39,028 nt of DNA from Nitriliruptoraceae bacterium (GCA_007122985.1 SKSM01000048.1:1-39028); one strand, 5' to 3'; numbered from the stretch's first letter, positions 29,470 to 38,994 are shown. The notes: a model not told the origin generated them from the letters alone. Translations and numbers: made by a program.

Positions 29470-30898
29470 GCAGCCGGCGCGCCACCAGCAGCAGCCGCGA
29501 CAGCGGGCGCAGCCGTGCGAGGTCGGCCTGCAACTGGGTGAGCGACGCCGCCGCGACGTCCTCGCTCCAGGTGGGGTAGGCGTGGGTCGAGGCTCGCGCG
29601 ATGGTTGCGAGCTTCGCGTCGTCGGCCATCCAGGCGACGATCTCGCCGATGGTCTCCCCGGCCCGCGGCCCCACCACCGTCGCTCCGACGATGCGGCCCT
29701 TGTGGTCGCTGACCAGCCGCGCGAAGCCGCCGGTCGCGTCGGCGGTCACCGCCCGGTCGAGCGTGGTGTGCTCGGCGTCGCGCACGACCGCACGCCGGCC
29801 GAACCGCTCCCGGGCCTGGTCGGCGGTCAGCCCCACCCGGGCGACCTCCGGGCTGGTGAACGTCACCCACGGGATGCGCTCGTGATCGACCGTGGCGCGC
29901 AGGCCGAACAGCGCGTTCTGGACGACCGTCGCCCCGTGGGTGGAGGCGACGTGGGTGAACGGCAGCGCGAGCGTGACGTCGCCCGCCGCGTAGATGCGGG
30001 GGTTGGAGGTGCGCAGCCGGTCGTCGACCACGACCGCGCCGCGGTCGTCGAGCTCCACCCCGGCGGCCTCCACACCGAGCCCGGCGGTGCGTGGCGCGCG
30101 GCCGACCGCGACCAGCAGCCGGTCGAACGGCAGCCGCTGCTCGCCGGCCCCGGCGTCGACGACCAGGTGCCTGGTGCCGTCGGCGTCGACCTCGGCGCGC
30201 ACCGCCCGTGTCCCGACGCGGACCTCGACTCCTTCGGTCTCCAGGTGGTCTGCGATCAGCTCGCTGGCCGTTGGCTCCTCCTTGATCAGCAGCCGGTCGG
30301 TCATCTCCACGATCGTGACCTGCGAGCCGAGGCGGGCGAACGCCTGCCCGAGCTCGCAGCCGATCGCGCCGCCGCCGAGCACCACCAGCCGTTCGGGCAG
30401 CTCGGTCAGGTCCCACACCGACTCGTTGGTCAGCGGGTCGACCGCGTCGAAGCCGGGCAGGCCGGGCACGACCGGTGCGGAGCCGGTGGCGATCAGCGCC
30501 CGGCGGAAGGGGATCCGGTGGCCGTCGACCTCGACGGCGTCCGGCGCGACCAGCGTCGCGTGGCCGTGCACGACCTCGATGCCCAGTGAGCGAAGCCGGT
30601 GCGGCGAGTCGTGTGGCTCGAGCACGCCGATCGCGTCCTTGACGTGCTGCATCACGGCGCCCAGATCGACCTCCACCCGTGCCGTCGAGACGCCGAGGTG
30701 CTGCGAGGTGCGCGCGACGTGCGCCGCCGACGCGGCCTCGATCAGCGCCTTCGACGGGACGCAGCCGGACCAGAGGCAGTCCCCACCGGTGCGTGCCTGC
30801 TCTATCAGGGCCACGCGCGCGCCCTGTCCGGCGGCACCGATCGCGGCCACCAGGCCGGCGGTGCCCCCGCCGATCACCGCCAGGTCGACCCGTGCCAC
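29459..30898 (-). CDS. Flavin-dependent pyridine nucleotide-disulfide oxidoreductase (mercuric reductase / dihydrolipoamide dehydrogenase-like)
   Basis: DLAVIGGGTAGLVAAIGAAGQGARVALIE, redox site GGDCLWSGCVPSKALI, YAAGDVTLALPFTHVASTHG, AYPTWSEDVAAAS. Confidence 0.93.
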   Translation of the reverse strand: MARVDLAVIGGGTAGLVAAIGAAGQGARVALIEQARTGGDCLWSGCVPSKALIEAASAAHVARTSQHLGVSTARVEVDLGAVMQHVKDAIGVLEPHDSPHRLRSLGIEVVHGHATLVAPDAVEVDGHRIPFRRALIATGSAPVVPGLPGFDAVDPLTNESVWDLTELPERLVVLGGGAIGCELGQAFARLGSQVTIVEMTDRLLIKEEPTASELIADHLETEGVEVRVGTRAVRAEVDADGTRHLVVDAGAGEQRLPFDRLLVAVGRAPRTAGLGVEAAGVELDDRGAVVVDDRLRTSNPRIYAAGDVTLALPFTHVASTHGATVVQNALFGLRATVDHERIPWVTFTSPEVARVGLTADQARERFGRRAVVRDAEHTTLDRAVTADATGGFARLVSDHKGRIVGATVVGPRAGETIGEIVAWMADDAKLATIARASTHAYPTWSEDVAAASLTQLQADLARLRPLSRLLLVARRLLTR

Positions 30899-30937
30899 CT
30901 CGTCGTCTCCTTGGTTGCGTTGCGTTCGATGGTCGTC

Positions 30938-31498
30938 TCAGTCACCGCCCGCGGCGTCGGTCGCGGCCCGTAGCAGCTCGGCGACCGGCGGGCGGTCGTC
31001 CCGTGTCTGGGGGCGTGCGTAGGCGATGTGCTGGTCGGGTCCGACGACGAAGTCACCGCCGAGCTGCAGCAGGTCCACCCCGCCGATGGTGAGCCGTTCC
31101 CCGGCCTGCAGCAGCCGGCCGTACACCCGGTAGACGTTCGGGTCCATCCAGATCTTCCACCACGGCGCGCGCTGCAGGCCCCAGCCCGTGTAGTGCCGGC
31201 GTTCGCGGTCGACCAGGACGGGGAACGGCAGGTCGTCGAGCTCGCGCAGCAGCGTGCGGCGCAACAGCGCCGGGTCGTCGAACACGACGAACAGCGCCGT
31301 CGCGCCGACCGCCTCGAAGCGGGGCCAGCGTTCGCGCACCTTCACGAGGTGCGCACGGCAGATCAGTCAACCGGCGTGGCGCAGGAACGACACCAGCACC
31401 GGGCTGCCGGCGGGGTCGTCGAGCGCCGTCACCTCGCCGTCGAGGTCGGGCAGGCGCAGCTGCGGTGCCGGTTCGCCGATACGGGGAGCAGCGGTCAC
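30938..31498 (-). CDS. Predicted selenoprotein: peroxiredoxin-like (AhpC/TSA superfamily) with in-frame UGA (Sec, codon 44) in a U-L-I-C motif
   Basis: GTG 31498 with GGAG upstream; VTAAPRIGEPAPQLRLPDLDGEVTALDDPAGSPVLVSFLRHAG[UGA]LICRAHLVKVRERWPRFEAVGATALFVVFDDPALLRRTLLRELDDLPFPVLVDRERRHYTGWGLQ... The track splits it into 31367..31606 and 30938..31345, both in the same frame separated by only one TGA (31367-31369). Confidence 0.8.
31334..31354 (-). promoter_or_regulatory. Candidate bacterial SECIS hairpin downstream of the in-frame UGA
   Basis: Minus strand GCGCACCT-CGTGA-AGGTGCGC: 8-bp perfect stem (plus a flanking U-G), 5-nt loop with G at loop position 2; loop starts after 20 nt downstream of UGA. 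Confidence 0.7.
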
Positions 31499-31677
31499 AT
31501 CGATCTCCGTTGAGGGGAAGTGGTGGGGGGGCAGCGGGCATCCGCTCGCCCCCGGACACAACGAGTTCGGTGCCGAGTTGCTTCCGTCCGGTCGTCTGGT
31601 CGGCACCTGCCCGTCCGACCGGGCGTGGTCCCGCGGTCGGCCCTACCGTCGTACGGGCAGACGACGAGGAGGCGTGG

Positions 31678-32328
31678 GTGCACGTGTTGGTGATCGGCGC
31701 GACCGGCGGGACCGGCAACGCCCTGGTCCGCGATCTGCTGCGACGGGGCCACGCCGTCCGAGCGATGATCCGCGACCGAGGGCAGGCTGACGCGCTGGTG
31801 GGGCTCGGGGCGACGCCCGTGGAGGGCGACCTCGAGGGGGAGCTCGCCGGCGTGGTCGACGGTGTGGACGCCGTGGCGTTCTGCGCCGGTTCGGGTTCGA
31901 CGACCGGACCGGACGCGACGCTGCGCGTCGACCTGCACGGAGCCGTGCGGGTGATCGACGAGTGTGTCGCGGCGGACGTGCCGCGGTTGGTGATGCTCTC
32001 GTCCATGCGCGCGGACGATCCGCTGCGGGGGCCCGAGCGGCTCCGGCACTACCTCGCGGCCATGCACGCCCGCGACCGTATCCTGATCGGCAGCGGCCTC
32101 GCCGCCACGATCGTCCGGCCCGGCCGCCTGCTCCACGACCCGGGCACGGGCCGGGTGCGCACCGGTGTCCCGCGGCTCGAGGAGCGGGGCGAGATTCCAC
32201 GCGAGGACGTCGCTGCGGTCATGGCCACCTGCCTGGAGGACGACCGCAGCATCGGTGCCACCTTCGAGCTGCTCTCGGGCGAGACCCCCGTCGCCGACGC
32301 GGTCGCGGCGCTCGGGCAGCACGGATGA
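31678..32328 (+). CDS. NAD(P)-binding (NmrA/SDR-like) protein
   Basis: GTG 31678; VHVLVIGATGGTGNALVRDLLRRGHAVRAMIRD ... LVMLSSMRADDP ... ATIVRPGRLLHDPGTGRVR. Confidence 0.88.
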   Translation: MHVLVIGATGGTGNALVRDLLRRGHAVRAMIRDRGQADALVGLGATPVEGDLEGELAGVVDGVDAVAFCAGSGSTTGPDATLRVDLHGAVRVIDECVAADVPRLVMLSSMRADDPLRGPERLRHYLAAMHARDRILIGSGLAATIVRPGRLLHDPGTGRVRTGVPRLEERGEIPREDVAAVMATCLEDDRSIGATFELLSGETPVADAVAALGQHG

Positions 32329-32338
32329 GCCGCGGCAC

Positions 32339-33109
32339 GTGAGTGCGTCGCAGCGACCCGCCGACCGGCGGCCGTCGGCGGTGGAGCGGGCCGTCGACCG
32401 GGTGCCGTTCCTCGAGAAGGAGCTGTTCCTGCTCGCCCGGCTCGTGCGTCGCGGTGACCGCTGCGTCGACGTCGGGGCTGCGGGCGGTGCGCACCTGCTG
32501 GTGATGGCGGCCCGTACCGGGCGGAGCGGACGCGTGCTCGGGATCGAGCCGCGCCCCGGCTCGTTCGCCGTGCTGCGCCGGGTGGTGCAGCTGAGCGGAC
32601 TGGGTGGTCGCGTCGCGTTGGCACCGGTGGCGCTCAGCGACACCACCGGCTCGGTGACGCTGCGGGTGCCGGTGGTGCCGACGCGGGCGCATCTGCGTGG
32701 CAGCGTGCGCGACACCGACGCGGTCGCGGCCTTCGCCAGGCTTCCGGCCCGGGAGGTGGAGGTCCCCGCGCATCGACTCGACGACGTCGTCGCAGCCGCC
32801 CGGCTCGACCGGGTCGACGTACTCAAGTGCGACGTCGAGGGCGCCGAGCTGCTGGTGCTCGCCGGTGCGTCCCGCGTCCTGCGTCATGACCGGCCCGTGG
32901 TGGTGCTCGAGGCGGACGACCTCCACCAACAGCGCTTCGACGCACGTGCGCAGGACGTCGGTGACGCCGTCGTCGCGCACGGCTACCGGATGCACCGCTA
33001 CCGGCGCGGCCGTCTCGAACCCGTCACCGGCGTCAACGACGACGAGGACGACTACGTCTTCGTGCCGAAGGAACGCACCCTGCCCACCGGGCTGCGCTGC
33101 CGGACGTGA
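32339..33109 (+). CDS. FkbM family methyltransferase
   Basis: GDRCVDVGAAGGAHLLVMAARTGRSGRVLGIEPRPGSFAVLRRVVQLSG ... RVDVLKCDVEGAELLVLAGASRVLRHDRPVVVLEADD. Confidence 0.88.
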   Translation: MSASQRPADRRPSAVERAVDRVPFLEKELFLLARLVRRGDRCVDVGAAGGAHLLVMAARTGRSGRVLGIEPRPGSFAVLRRVVQLSGLGGRVALAPVALSDTTGSVTLRVPVVPTRAHLRGSVRDTDAVAAFARLPAREVEVPAHRLDDVVAAARLDRVDVLKCDVEGAELLVLAGASRVLRHDRPVVVLEADDLHQQRFDARAQDVGDAVVAHGYRMHRYRRGRLEPVTGVNDDEDDYVFVPKERTLPTGLRCRT

Positions 33110-33314
33110 GCCGTCGTCGGTCGCGCGACTGGACCGGGGTGTCGCCCCGACCTGCTCGCCCGACCGTCCGGCCACCAGCCCGGAGCCGCAGCACGCACGG
33201 CCACGCACGTTCGGCCAGGGTGTCGATGCATCCGTCTGTGACCCGCTGGCATCGTCGACAGCGTCCGGCGACACGACCCGTGCGACAACCTGCGACGCAG
33301 ACCTGGGGGCGTCC

Positions 33315-34340
33315 ATGCTCGCCAGTCGAGCCGATCCGGCCCCACCGACGGCGCCGAATGGGCGCCGTGGACGCCGCTGGCCGATCAGCGTCGCGGCCGG
33401 GCTGCTGGCGGTGCTGGTGCTCCCGGTCCCCTGGATGCACGTCGTCTCCGACGACCCGCCGGCCGTCGCCTGGCGCTTGAACGGCCGACTCCACGTCAAC
33501 GACACCCCGATCGACCCGCCCGGCCGGTGGAGTTGGCTGACCGTCGGTCGTCCGCAGCTGCTCGTCGAATGGTTGCTGGAGCGCGTGACCGGCTCCGACG
33601 ACCCGCCTCGGGACATGCGGGGTCCCTCGGCCACACCCCGCCCACTGCTGAACGAGCCGGCGGCGGCTGCGACCGGGCTACGTCGGGCCGGGCACGACGT
33701 GCAGCTGCAGCTGCTGGTCGAGGCACGGCGACCGCACGTGCCCGGACTGCCGGCGTCGACGACCATCACGGCGATCGACGGCATCGAGCTCACCGATCGT
33801 CACGCCTGGGAACGTGCGACCCAGCGTCGGGAGCGGGTCCGCCTGCCACCGGGGCAGCTGCTGCCGACCCCGGAGCAACGCACGCTCGAGCTGACCGACG
33901 GACGCACGGTCGTCATCGACGGCGGCGAGCTTCCCTACGAGGTCATCAACCCGCTCGATGTGGCGCCAGCGGGCATCACTGCCCAGATCTCGTTCGCGTG
34001 GCTGTCTGTACTGCCGTCCGAGTGGTTCCGTGAGCTGTCGCTCGGGCGCTCCCACGGGATGATGGTGGCCTTGACCACCTACGCGTACGTGGTCGACGCA
34101 GATCTGGCGCAGGGTCGTCACATCGCGGGCACGGGCGGGATCCGGGGCGACGGGACGGTCACGCGGGTCGGTGGGGTCGACGCGAAGGCACGGGCGGCCC
34201 ATCGCGCCGGAGCGGACGTGCTGATCGTCCCGGCCTCGCAGCGTTCCCAGCTCGACGATCTCGACCTGGACGGGATGACGGTCGTCCCGGTCGAGACCCT
34301 CGGTGAGGCGGTGCGCTGGCTCGAACGGCCGATCACCTGA
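33315..34340 (+). CDS. Secreted/membrane-anchored PDZ plus Lon-like (S16) protein, YlbL-like
   Basis: N-terminal TM (ISVAAGLLAVLVLPVPW); C-terminal GRSHGMMVALTTYAYVVDADLAQGRHIAGTGGIRGDGTVTRVGGVDAKARAAHRAGADVLIVP resembles the Lon Ser/Lys catalytic layout. Confidence 0.75.
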   Translation: MLASRADPAPPTAPNGRRGRRWPISVAAGLLAVLVLPVPWMHVVSDDPPAVAWRLNGRLHVNDTPIDPPGRWSWLTVGRPQLLVEWLLERVTGSDDPPRDMRGPSATPRPLLNEPAAAATGLRRAGHDVQLQLLVEARRPHVPGLPASTTITAIDGIELTDRHAWERATQRRERVRLPPGQLLPTPEQRTLELTDGRTVVIDGGELPYEVINPLDVAPAGITAQISFAWLSVLPSEWFRELSLGRSHGMMVALTTYAYVVDADLAQGRHIAGTGGIRGDGTVTRVGGVDAKARAAHRAGADVLIVPASQRSQLDDLDLDGMTVVPVETLGEAVRWLERPIT

Positions 34341-34341
34341 C

Positions 34342-34358
34342 GCCAGCGACCTGCTGGC
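34342..34358. terminator. Short hairpin between convergent genes
   Basis: GCCAGC-GACCT-GCTGGC, 6-bp stem. Confidence 0.35.
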
Positions 34359-34382
34359 AGGACGGTCGTCGAGGCAGGGGGG

Positions 34383-36014
34383 TCAGCGCTGGTCGAGGCC
34401 TCGCATCTCCAGCACCAGCAGTGCCAGCTGCACGTCCAGGCGGGTGCGGGCGTCGGTCATGAACGGCCCGACCACGGCCTCGATCTTGTCGATGCGGTAC
34501 CGCAGGGTGTTGTAATGGAAGTGGAGCCGACGGGCCGCCTCCGCGACGTTGCCGCCGGTGTCGAGCAGGGCCTGCAGCGTGCGCCGCAGGTCGGCGTTGG
34601 TGGCGTCGTCGCGTGCGAGCTCACCCAACGTCTCGGTCACGAACGAGCGCAGCTCTTCGCGATCCTCGATCAGCGACAGCAGCCGGTAGGCACCCAGGTC
34701 GTCGAAGTGCACCACCGCCCCGGGGCCGTGGACCTGCCGTCCGATACTCAAGGCCCGCCCGGCCTGCTCGTAGGCAGCTGCGATGGCGGTCACGTCGGTG
34801 ACGGGCCGGGACAGCCCGGCCGACACCGAGCCACCGGCGGCCGCGGTGGCCTTCGCCGCCAGCCGTCGGACGAAGTCGTGCGCCTCGGCGCGCGCCGCTC
34901 GAGACTCGAACGCCGCCGTGAGGATCACGACCTCGTGGCTGAAGCGCACGACCGCGGCCCCGGGATCCCGGTCGAGCACCACGCGTCGGACGGTGGCAGC
35001 CAGCGGCGGTCGGCGTGTGATCTCGTCCGGCAGGACCAGCTCCGCCGGCTCGTCGAGCCGCAGCACCAGGACGATCAGTTGGCGGTCGAGGTCCCAACCG
35101 AAACCTGCGGCGCGACGCAGCGCGTCGTCGGGGTCGTCGACGTCGCGCAGCAGGTCGTGCATCAGGTCGGAGCGGTACTTGTCCTCGACCGCCTTGACCT
35201 CGGCCTGCTTGGTCATCGTCAGGGCCGCGACCGTCGCGGCGTTCTCGATCGCCTGGGTGTCGGCGGTCGGACCGTCGGCACCGGGGAAGGCGACGACCAG
35301 TCCGTGCTCGCGCAATCCGGCCACGATCGGTGCCGTCGACACCGGCAGCTCGACGCCGTCGAGCCGGGCGTGGTGGCTACCCACCTCGATCGTCGCGTCC
35401 CGGGCCAGACCGACCTCGTCCAGGCGGGCGCCCGCGAGCACCACGCCCTCCCGGTCGACGATCGCCGCCGGCGCGTCCACGAGCTCCGCGAGGTCTCGTG
35501 CGATCTCCGGCAACCCGTGGCCGCGCAGGACCAGCTGCAGGAACGCGTTGTGGATGCGTTCGGAGCGGGCGAGTGCCTGTGCCTGCTGGTTGAGGATGCC
35601 CGTGAGCACCTCGTTGAGGATCTCGTCGAAGCCGACGTCGTCAGGCAGTTGGACCACCGGGAAGCCGCGCTCGTCGGCGAGCTCGAGTGCCGCCGGTGGA
35701 AGCTCGTCGAGATAGCGACCGAGCTTGACACCGACACCGGCGAGCCCGGCGTCGTCGAGCTGCCCGAACAGCCCGGGCAGCGCCTGTGCCTGGTCGCGCA
35801 ACGGATAGGCCGTGGTGAGCAGGAACTCGTGGGGCTTGACCCACGGCAGGATGTCGGGCACCTCCATGACGTTGAGGCGCTCGACCTGCCGGTCGAGGCC
35901 GGCGTGGCCGGCCAGGACGCGGGCCGCGGCCAGCGACGGCGCGTAGAGGACCTCGTGGACGGGCTGGGCGTGCGATCTGGCCAACGGTGGCGGAGCGGGG
36001 CCGGTCGCGACCAC
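34383..36014 (-). CDS. PucR family transcriptional regulator
   Basis: N-terminal PucR domain LDRQVERLNVMEVPDILPWVKPHEFLLTTAYPLRDQ ... ; C-terminal HTH TLQALLDTGGNVAEAARRLHFHYNTLRYRIDKIEAV; start site uncertain (ORF extends to 36140). Confidence 0.93.
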   Translation of the reverse strand: MVATGPAPPPLARSHAQPVHEVLYAPSLAAARVLAGHAGLDRQVERLNVMEVPDILPWVKPHEFLLTTAYPLRDQAQALPGLFGQLDDAGLAGVGVKLGRYLDELPPAALELADERGFPVVQLPDDVGFDEILNEVLTGILNQQAQALARSERIHNAFLQLVLRGHGLPEIARDLAELVDAPAAIVDREGVVLAGARLDEVGLARDATIEVGSHHARLDGVELPVSTAPIVAGLREHGLVVAFPGADGPTADTQAIENAATVAALTMTKQAEVKAVEDKYRSDLMHDLLRDVDDPDDALRRAAGFGWDLDRQLIVLVLRLDEPAELVLPDEITRRPPLAATVRRVVLDRDPGAAVVRFSHEVVILTAAFESRAARAEAHDFVRRLAAKATAAAGGSVSAGLSRPVTDVTAIAAAYEQAGRALSIGRQVHGPGAVVHFDDLGAYRLLSLIEDREELRSFVTETLGELARDDATNADLRRTLQALLDTGGNVAEAARRLHFHYNTLRYRIDKIEAVVGPFMTDARTRLDVQLALLVLEMRGLDQR

Positions 36015-36176
36015 GTGGCGTCCCTCGCGTCGATTGGCAGGTGATGCTACCTCCGGGCCCGTGCCGTCGTCCGAACTGCACATGGAGGTCGGTGGCGCGG
36101 TCCGGATAGCGTCGCGGCGACCGACCAGCCGTGCGATCATCTACCGTTCCGTGTTCACCCCAGCCGAGGAAGCCCC

Positions 36177-37280
36177 ATGCCGTTCGAGGTACGCAAGGTC
36201 GAGATCAAGAGCGTCAGTGACGCCTCCGGACTTGCCGAGCTGATCGACGACGGGGTGTTCGCCGCCGACGAGGTCGTGGCCGTGATCGGCAAGACCGAGG
36301 GCAACGGCGGGGTCAACGACTTCACCCGGATCCTCTCCGACCAGGCATTCCGTGGGGTCCTGCTCGACAAGGGCACCCGCAGTGAGGAGCAGGTCAAGCA
36401 GATCCCGATGGCGTGGTCCGGCGGGTGCGACGGTGTCATCACACCGCATGCGACGGTGTTCGCACAGGTCGGCGACGACAAGGGGGTCGACACCGACGAC
36501 AAGCGGCTGGCGGTCGGCATCGCCATGTCCGAGGTGCTGCTCCCCGAGGACATCGGTCGCCCCGCGATGGTGGAGAAGGTCGCCGAGGGCGTGAAGCGTG
36601 CGATGGCAGAGGCGGGCATCGTCGACGTCGCCGACGTGCACTACGTGCAGACCAAGACCCCGCTGCTGGTCCAGGACACCATCGCGGATGCCCACGCCCG
36701 CGGGCAGACCGTCTACACCGAGGACACGCTGTTCTCGATGGACATCTCCAACGGGACCACCGGGCTCGGCATCGCCTACGCCCTCGGTGAGATCGACCGG
36801 GTGCCCGAGCCCGAGGAGATCGGCACGAACCACGACCTGTACTCCTCGGTGGCGTCGTGCTCCTCGGGGGTGGAGCTCGACCGGGCGCAGATCGTGGTGG
36901 TCGGCAACGCTCCCGGGGCGCGCAGCCGCTACCGGGTCGGGCACTCGGAGATGAAGGACGCCATCGACCAGGACGGCATCTGGGAGGCCATCCGCGTCTC
37001 CGGGCTCGAGTTGCCCGAGCGTCCCCACCACACCGACCTCGCAGATCGCCTCGTCAACGTCTTCCTCAAGTGCGAGGCGGATCCCCGCGGCACGCTGCGG
37101 GGGCGTCGTCAGCTCTCGCTCGACGACTCCGACGTCCACCACCACCGCCAGCTCAAGGGCGCGGTCGGCGGGGTGACCGCGGCCACGATCGGGGACCCTG
37201 CGGTGTTCGTGTCGGTCGCGGCGCTCCACCAGGGACCGCTCGGCGGCGGCCCCGTCGCGGCGATCACCCGGGCCGACTGA
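36177..37280 (+). CDS. Ring-opening amidohydrolase (cyanuric acid amidohydrolase / barbiturase family)
   Basis: [100 protein letters not shown]. Confidence 0.92.
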   Translation: MPFEVRKVEIKSVSDASGLAELIDDGVFAADEVVAVIGKTEGNGGVNDFTRILSDQAFRGVLLDKGTRSEEQVKQIPMAWSGGCDGVITPHATVFAQVGDDKGVDTDDKRLAVGIAMSEVLLPEDIGRPAMVEKVAEGVKRAMAEAGIVDVADVHYVQTKTPLLVQDTIADAHARGQTVYTEDTLFSMDISNGTTGLGIAYALGEIDRVPEPEEIGTNHDLYSSVASCSSGVELDRAQIVVVGNAPGARSRYRVGHSEMKDAIDQDGIWEAIRVSGLELPERPHHTDLADRLVNVFLKCEADPRGTLRGRRQLSLDDSDVHHHRQLKGAVGGVTAATIGDPAVFVSVAALHQGPLGGGPVAAITRAD

Positions 37281-37530
37281 CCGGGTCGGGACGGCACGGT
37301 CCGCTGGGCACAGAAGCTGCCAGCGTCCGTCGTCAACCTCTGCCAGCGACGTGTCGTCCCGAGACTCCCTAGGCTTCGCCTCGCGTCCGGACGGCCACCG
37401 TCCGACGGCACGTGGAGCAGCGGGGGCGGGACACCGGCGGGAGCGCGGTGTCCTGACCAGACGACCGGCAGTCGCCGCACCGCGGCGCACGCAGACCTGG
37501 TCCGCACCGGGCCGGGGGAGGGGAGCAACG

Positions 37531-38994
37531 ATGAGCAGCACCGCTCCGATCACGGAGTTGAACTACGGACTCGAGGAAGTCCCGAAACCGGCGCCGAAGG
37601 CGTTGGGCCTTGCGATCCAGCACGTGCTCACGATGTTCGGGGCCACGGTCGCCGTCCCCTTCATCATCGGGGTTGGCCCCGGTGGGCTCGGCTTCGGCCC
37701 GGCGGAGCTCGCGATCCTGATCAGTTCGGTGTTCATCGCGTCGGGGGTCGCGACGGCGATCCAGGTCACCATCGGCACCCGGCTGCCGATCGTCCAAGGG
37801 GTGTCGTTCGCCTTCCTCGGACCGTTCTTCGCCATCGCGAGCGTCTACGAAGGCGCCGAGGGCATGCAGGTCATCGCCGGCATGGTCATCGTCGGTGCGC
37901 TGCTGCCGCTGATCATCGGCTTCGGCGGGCTCATGGGTGTGCTTCGGCGCTTCGTCACACCGATCACCATCGGTCCGGTCATCGCGCTGGTCGGGCTCTC
38001 GCTGTTCCAGGCCGCCGCGGACAACTCGGCGGGCAACTGGCCGCTGGCGCTGACCACCCTGGCGCTGATCTTCATCTTCTCGCTGGTGCTCGCCCCCAAG
38101 GTCCGGCTGTTCTCGCTGTTCCCGATCCTGCTTGCGATCATCACCGCCTACGTCATCGCGTTGATCGTGACCGCGACCGGGGTCGTCGAGGAGGGTGCCG
38201 CCGCGGCGGTCTCCTTCGCGACCGTGGGCGAGGCCGACTGGTTCCGCGGCTTCGAGGTCGGAGGCGGCGGCCTGATCTTCCCCTGGGGTCCACCGATCTT
38301 CGACTTCGGCTTCATCATCGCGATCCTCGCGGCGTACCTGGCCTCGTCGATCGAGTCGTTCGGGGACTACCACGCGATCTCGCGGATCGCCGGCGTCGGG
38401 GACCCGGAGTCCAAGACCATCAACCGCGGCCTGGGTGCCGAGGGCATCGGCTGCGCGCTGACCGGGGTGTTCGGCGGATTCTCCTCCACCTCCTACTCGG
38501 AGAACATCGGGCTGGTCGGGTTGACCCGGGTCGCCAGCCGGGTCGTGGTGCTCATCGGTGCGGTCGTGCTGGTCGTGCTCGGCCTGATCGGTCCGGTCGG
38601 CGCCGTGATCGCCACCATCCCGGTCCCGGTGGTGGGCGGCGTCTACCTCGCGCTGTTCGGTCTGATCACCGCCGTCGGGCTGTCCAACCTGCGTCGGGCC
38701 GACATGGACTCCCAGCGCAACCTGCTGATCATCGGGTTCCTGCTCTTCGGCGGCCTCGCCTTCCCCTACTTCTTCGGGACGGAGGCCGGACAGGAGTTCA
38801 CCTTCTTCGGCATCGAGTGGGCGACGACGCTGATCCAGTCGATCGGGTCCAACTCCATCGCGGTCGCCGCGGTGCTCGGCATCCTGCTCGACAACCTCAT
38901 CCCCGGCACGAACGAGGAGCGGGGTATCGGATCCGATGAGGAGGTCGTGGGTCCGGATGACCTCACGGGCCGCAAGAGCGTGGACGACGAGTGA
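37531..38994 (+). CDS. NCS2 family uracil/xanthine-type permease
   Basis: ATG 37531 with GGGGAG upstream; LGLAIQHVLTMFGATVAVPFIIG ... VQGVSFAFLGPF ... SIESFGDYHAISRIAG ... NRGLGAEGIGCALTGVFGGFSSTSYSENIGLVGLTRVASR. Confidence 0.95.
   Translation: MSSTAPITELNYGLEEVPKPAPKALGLAIQHVLTMFGATVAVPFIIGVGPGGLGFGPAELAILISSVFIASGVATAIQVTIGTRLPIVQGVSFAFLGPFFAIASVYEGAEGMQVIAGMVIVGALLPLIIGFGGLMGVLRRFVTPITIGPVIALVGLSLFQAAADNSAGNWPLALTTLALIFIFSLVLAPKVRLFSLFPILLAIITAYVIALIVTATGVVEEGAAAAVSFATVGEADWFRGFEVGGGGLIFPWGPPIFDFGFIIAILAAYLASSIESFGDYHAISRIAGVGDPESKTINRGLGAEGIGCALTGVFGGFSSTSYSENIGLVGLTRVASRVVVLIGAVVLVVLGLIGPVGAVIATIPVPVVGGVYLALFGLITAVGLSNLRRADMDSQRNLLIIGFLLFGGLAFPYFFGTEAGQEFTFFGIEWATTLIQSIGSNSIAVAAVLGILLDNLIPGTNEERGIGSDEEVVGPDDLTGRKSVDDE

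Noticed and set aside
30938-31606. Interpreting the split peroxiredoxin-like gene as a pseudogene with a nonsense mutation
   Set aside because: Both sides keep frame and conserved residues, the only stop is TGA, it lies at the catalytic Cys position, and a SECIS-like hairpin follows; still open to refutation by absence of Sec machinery.
34515-36044. 509-aa plus-strand ORF opposite PucR
   Set aside because: Antisense shadow ORF without recognisable domains.
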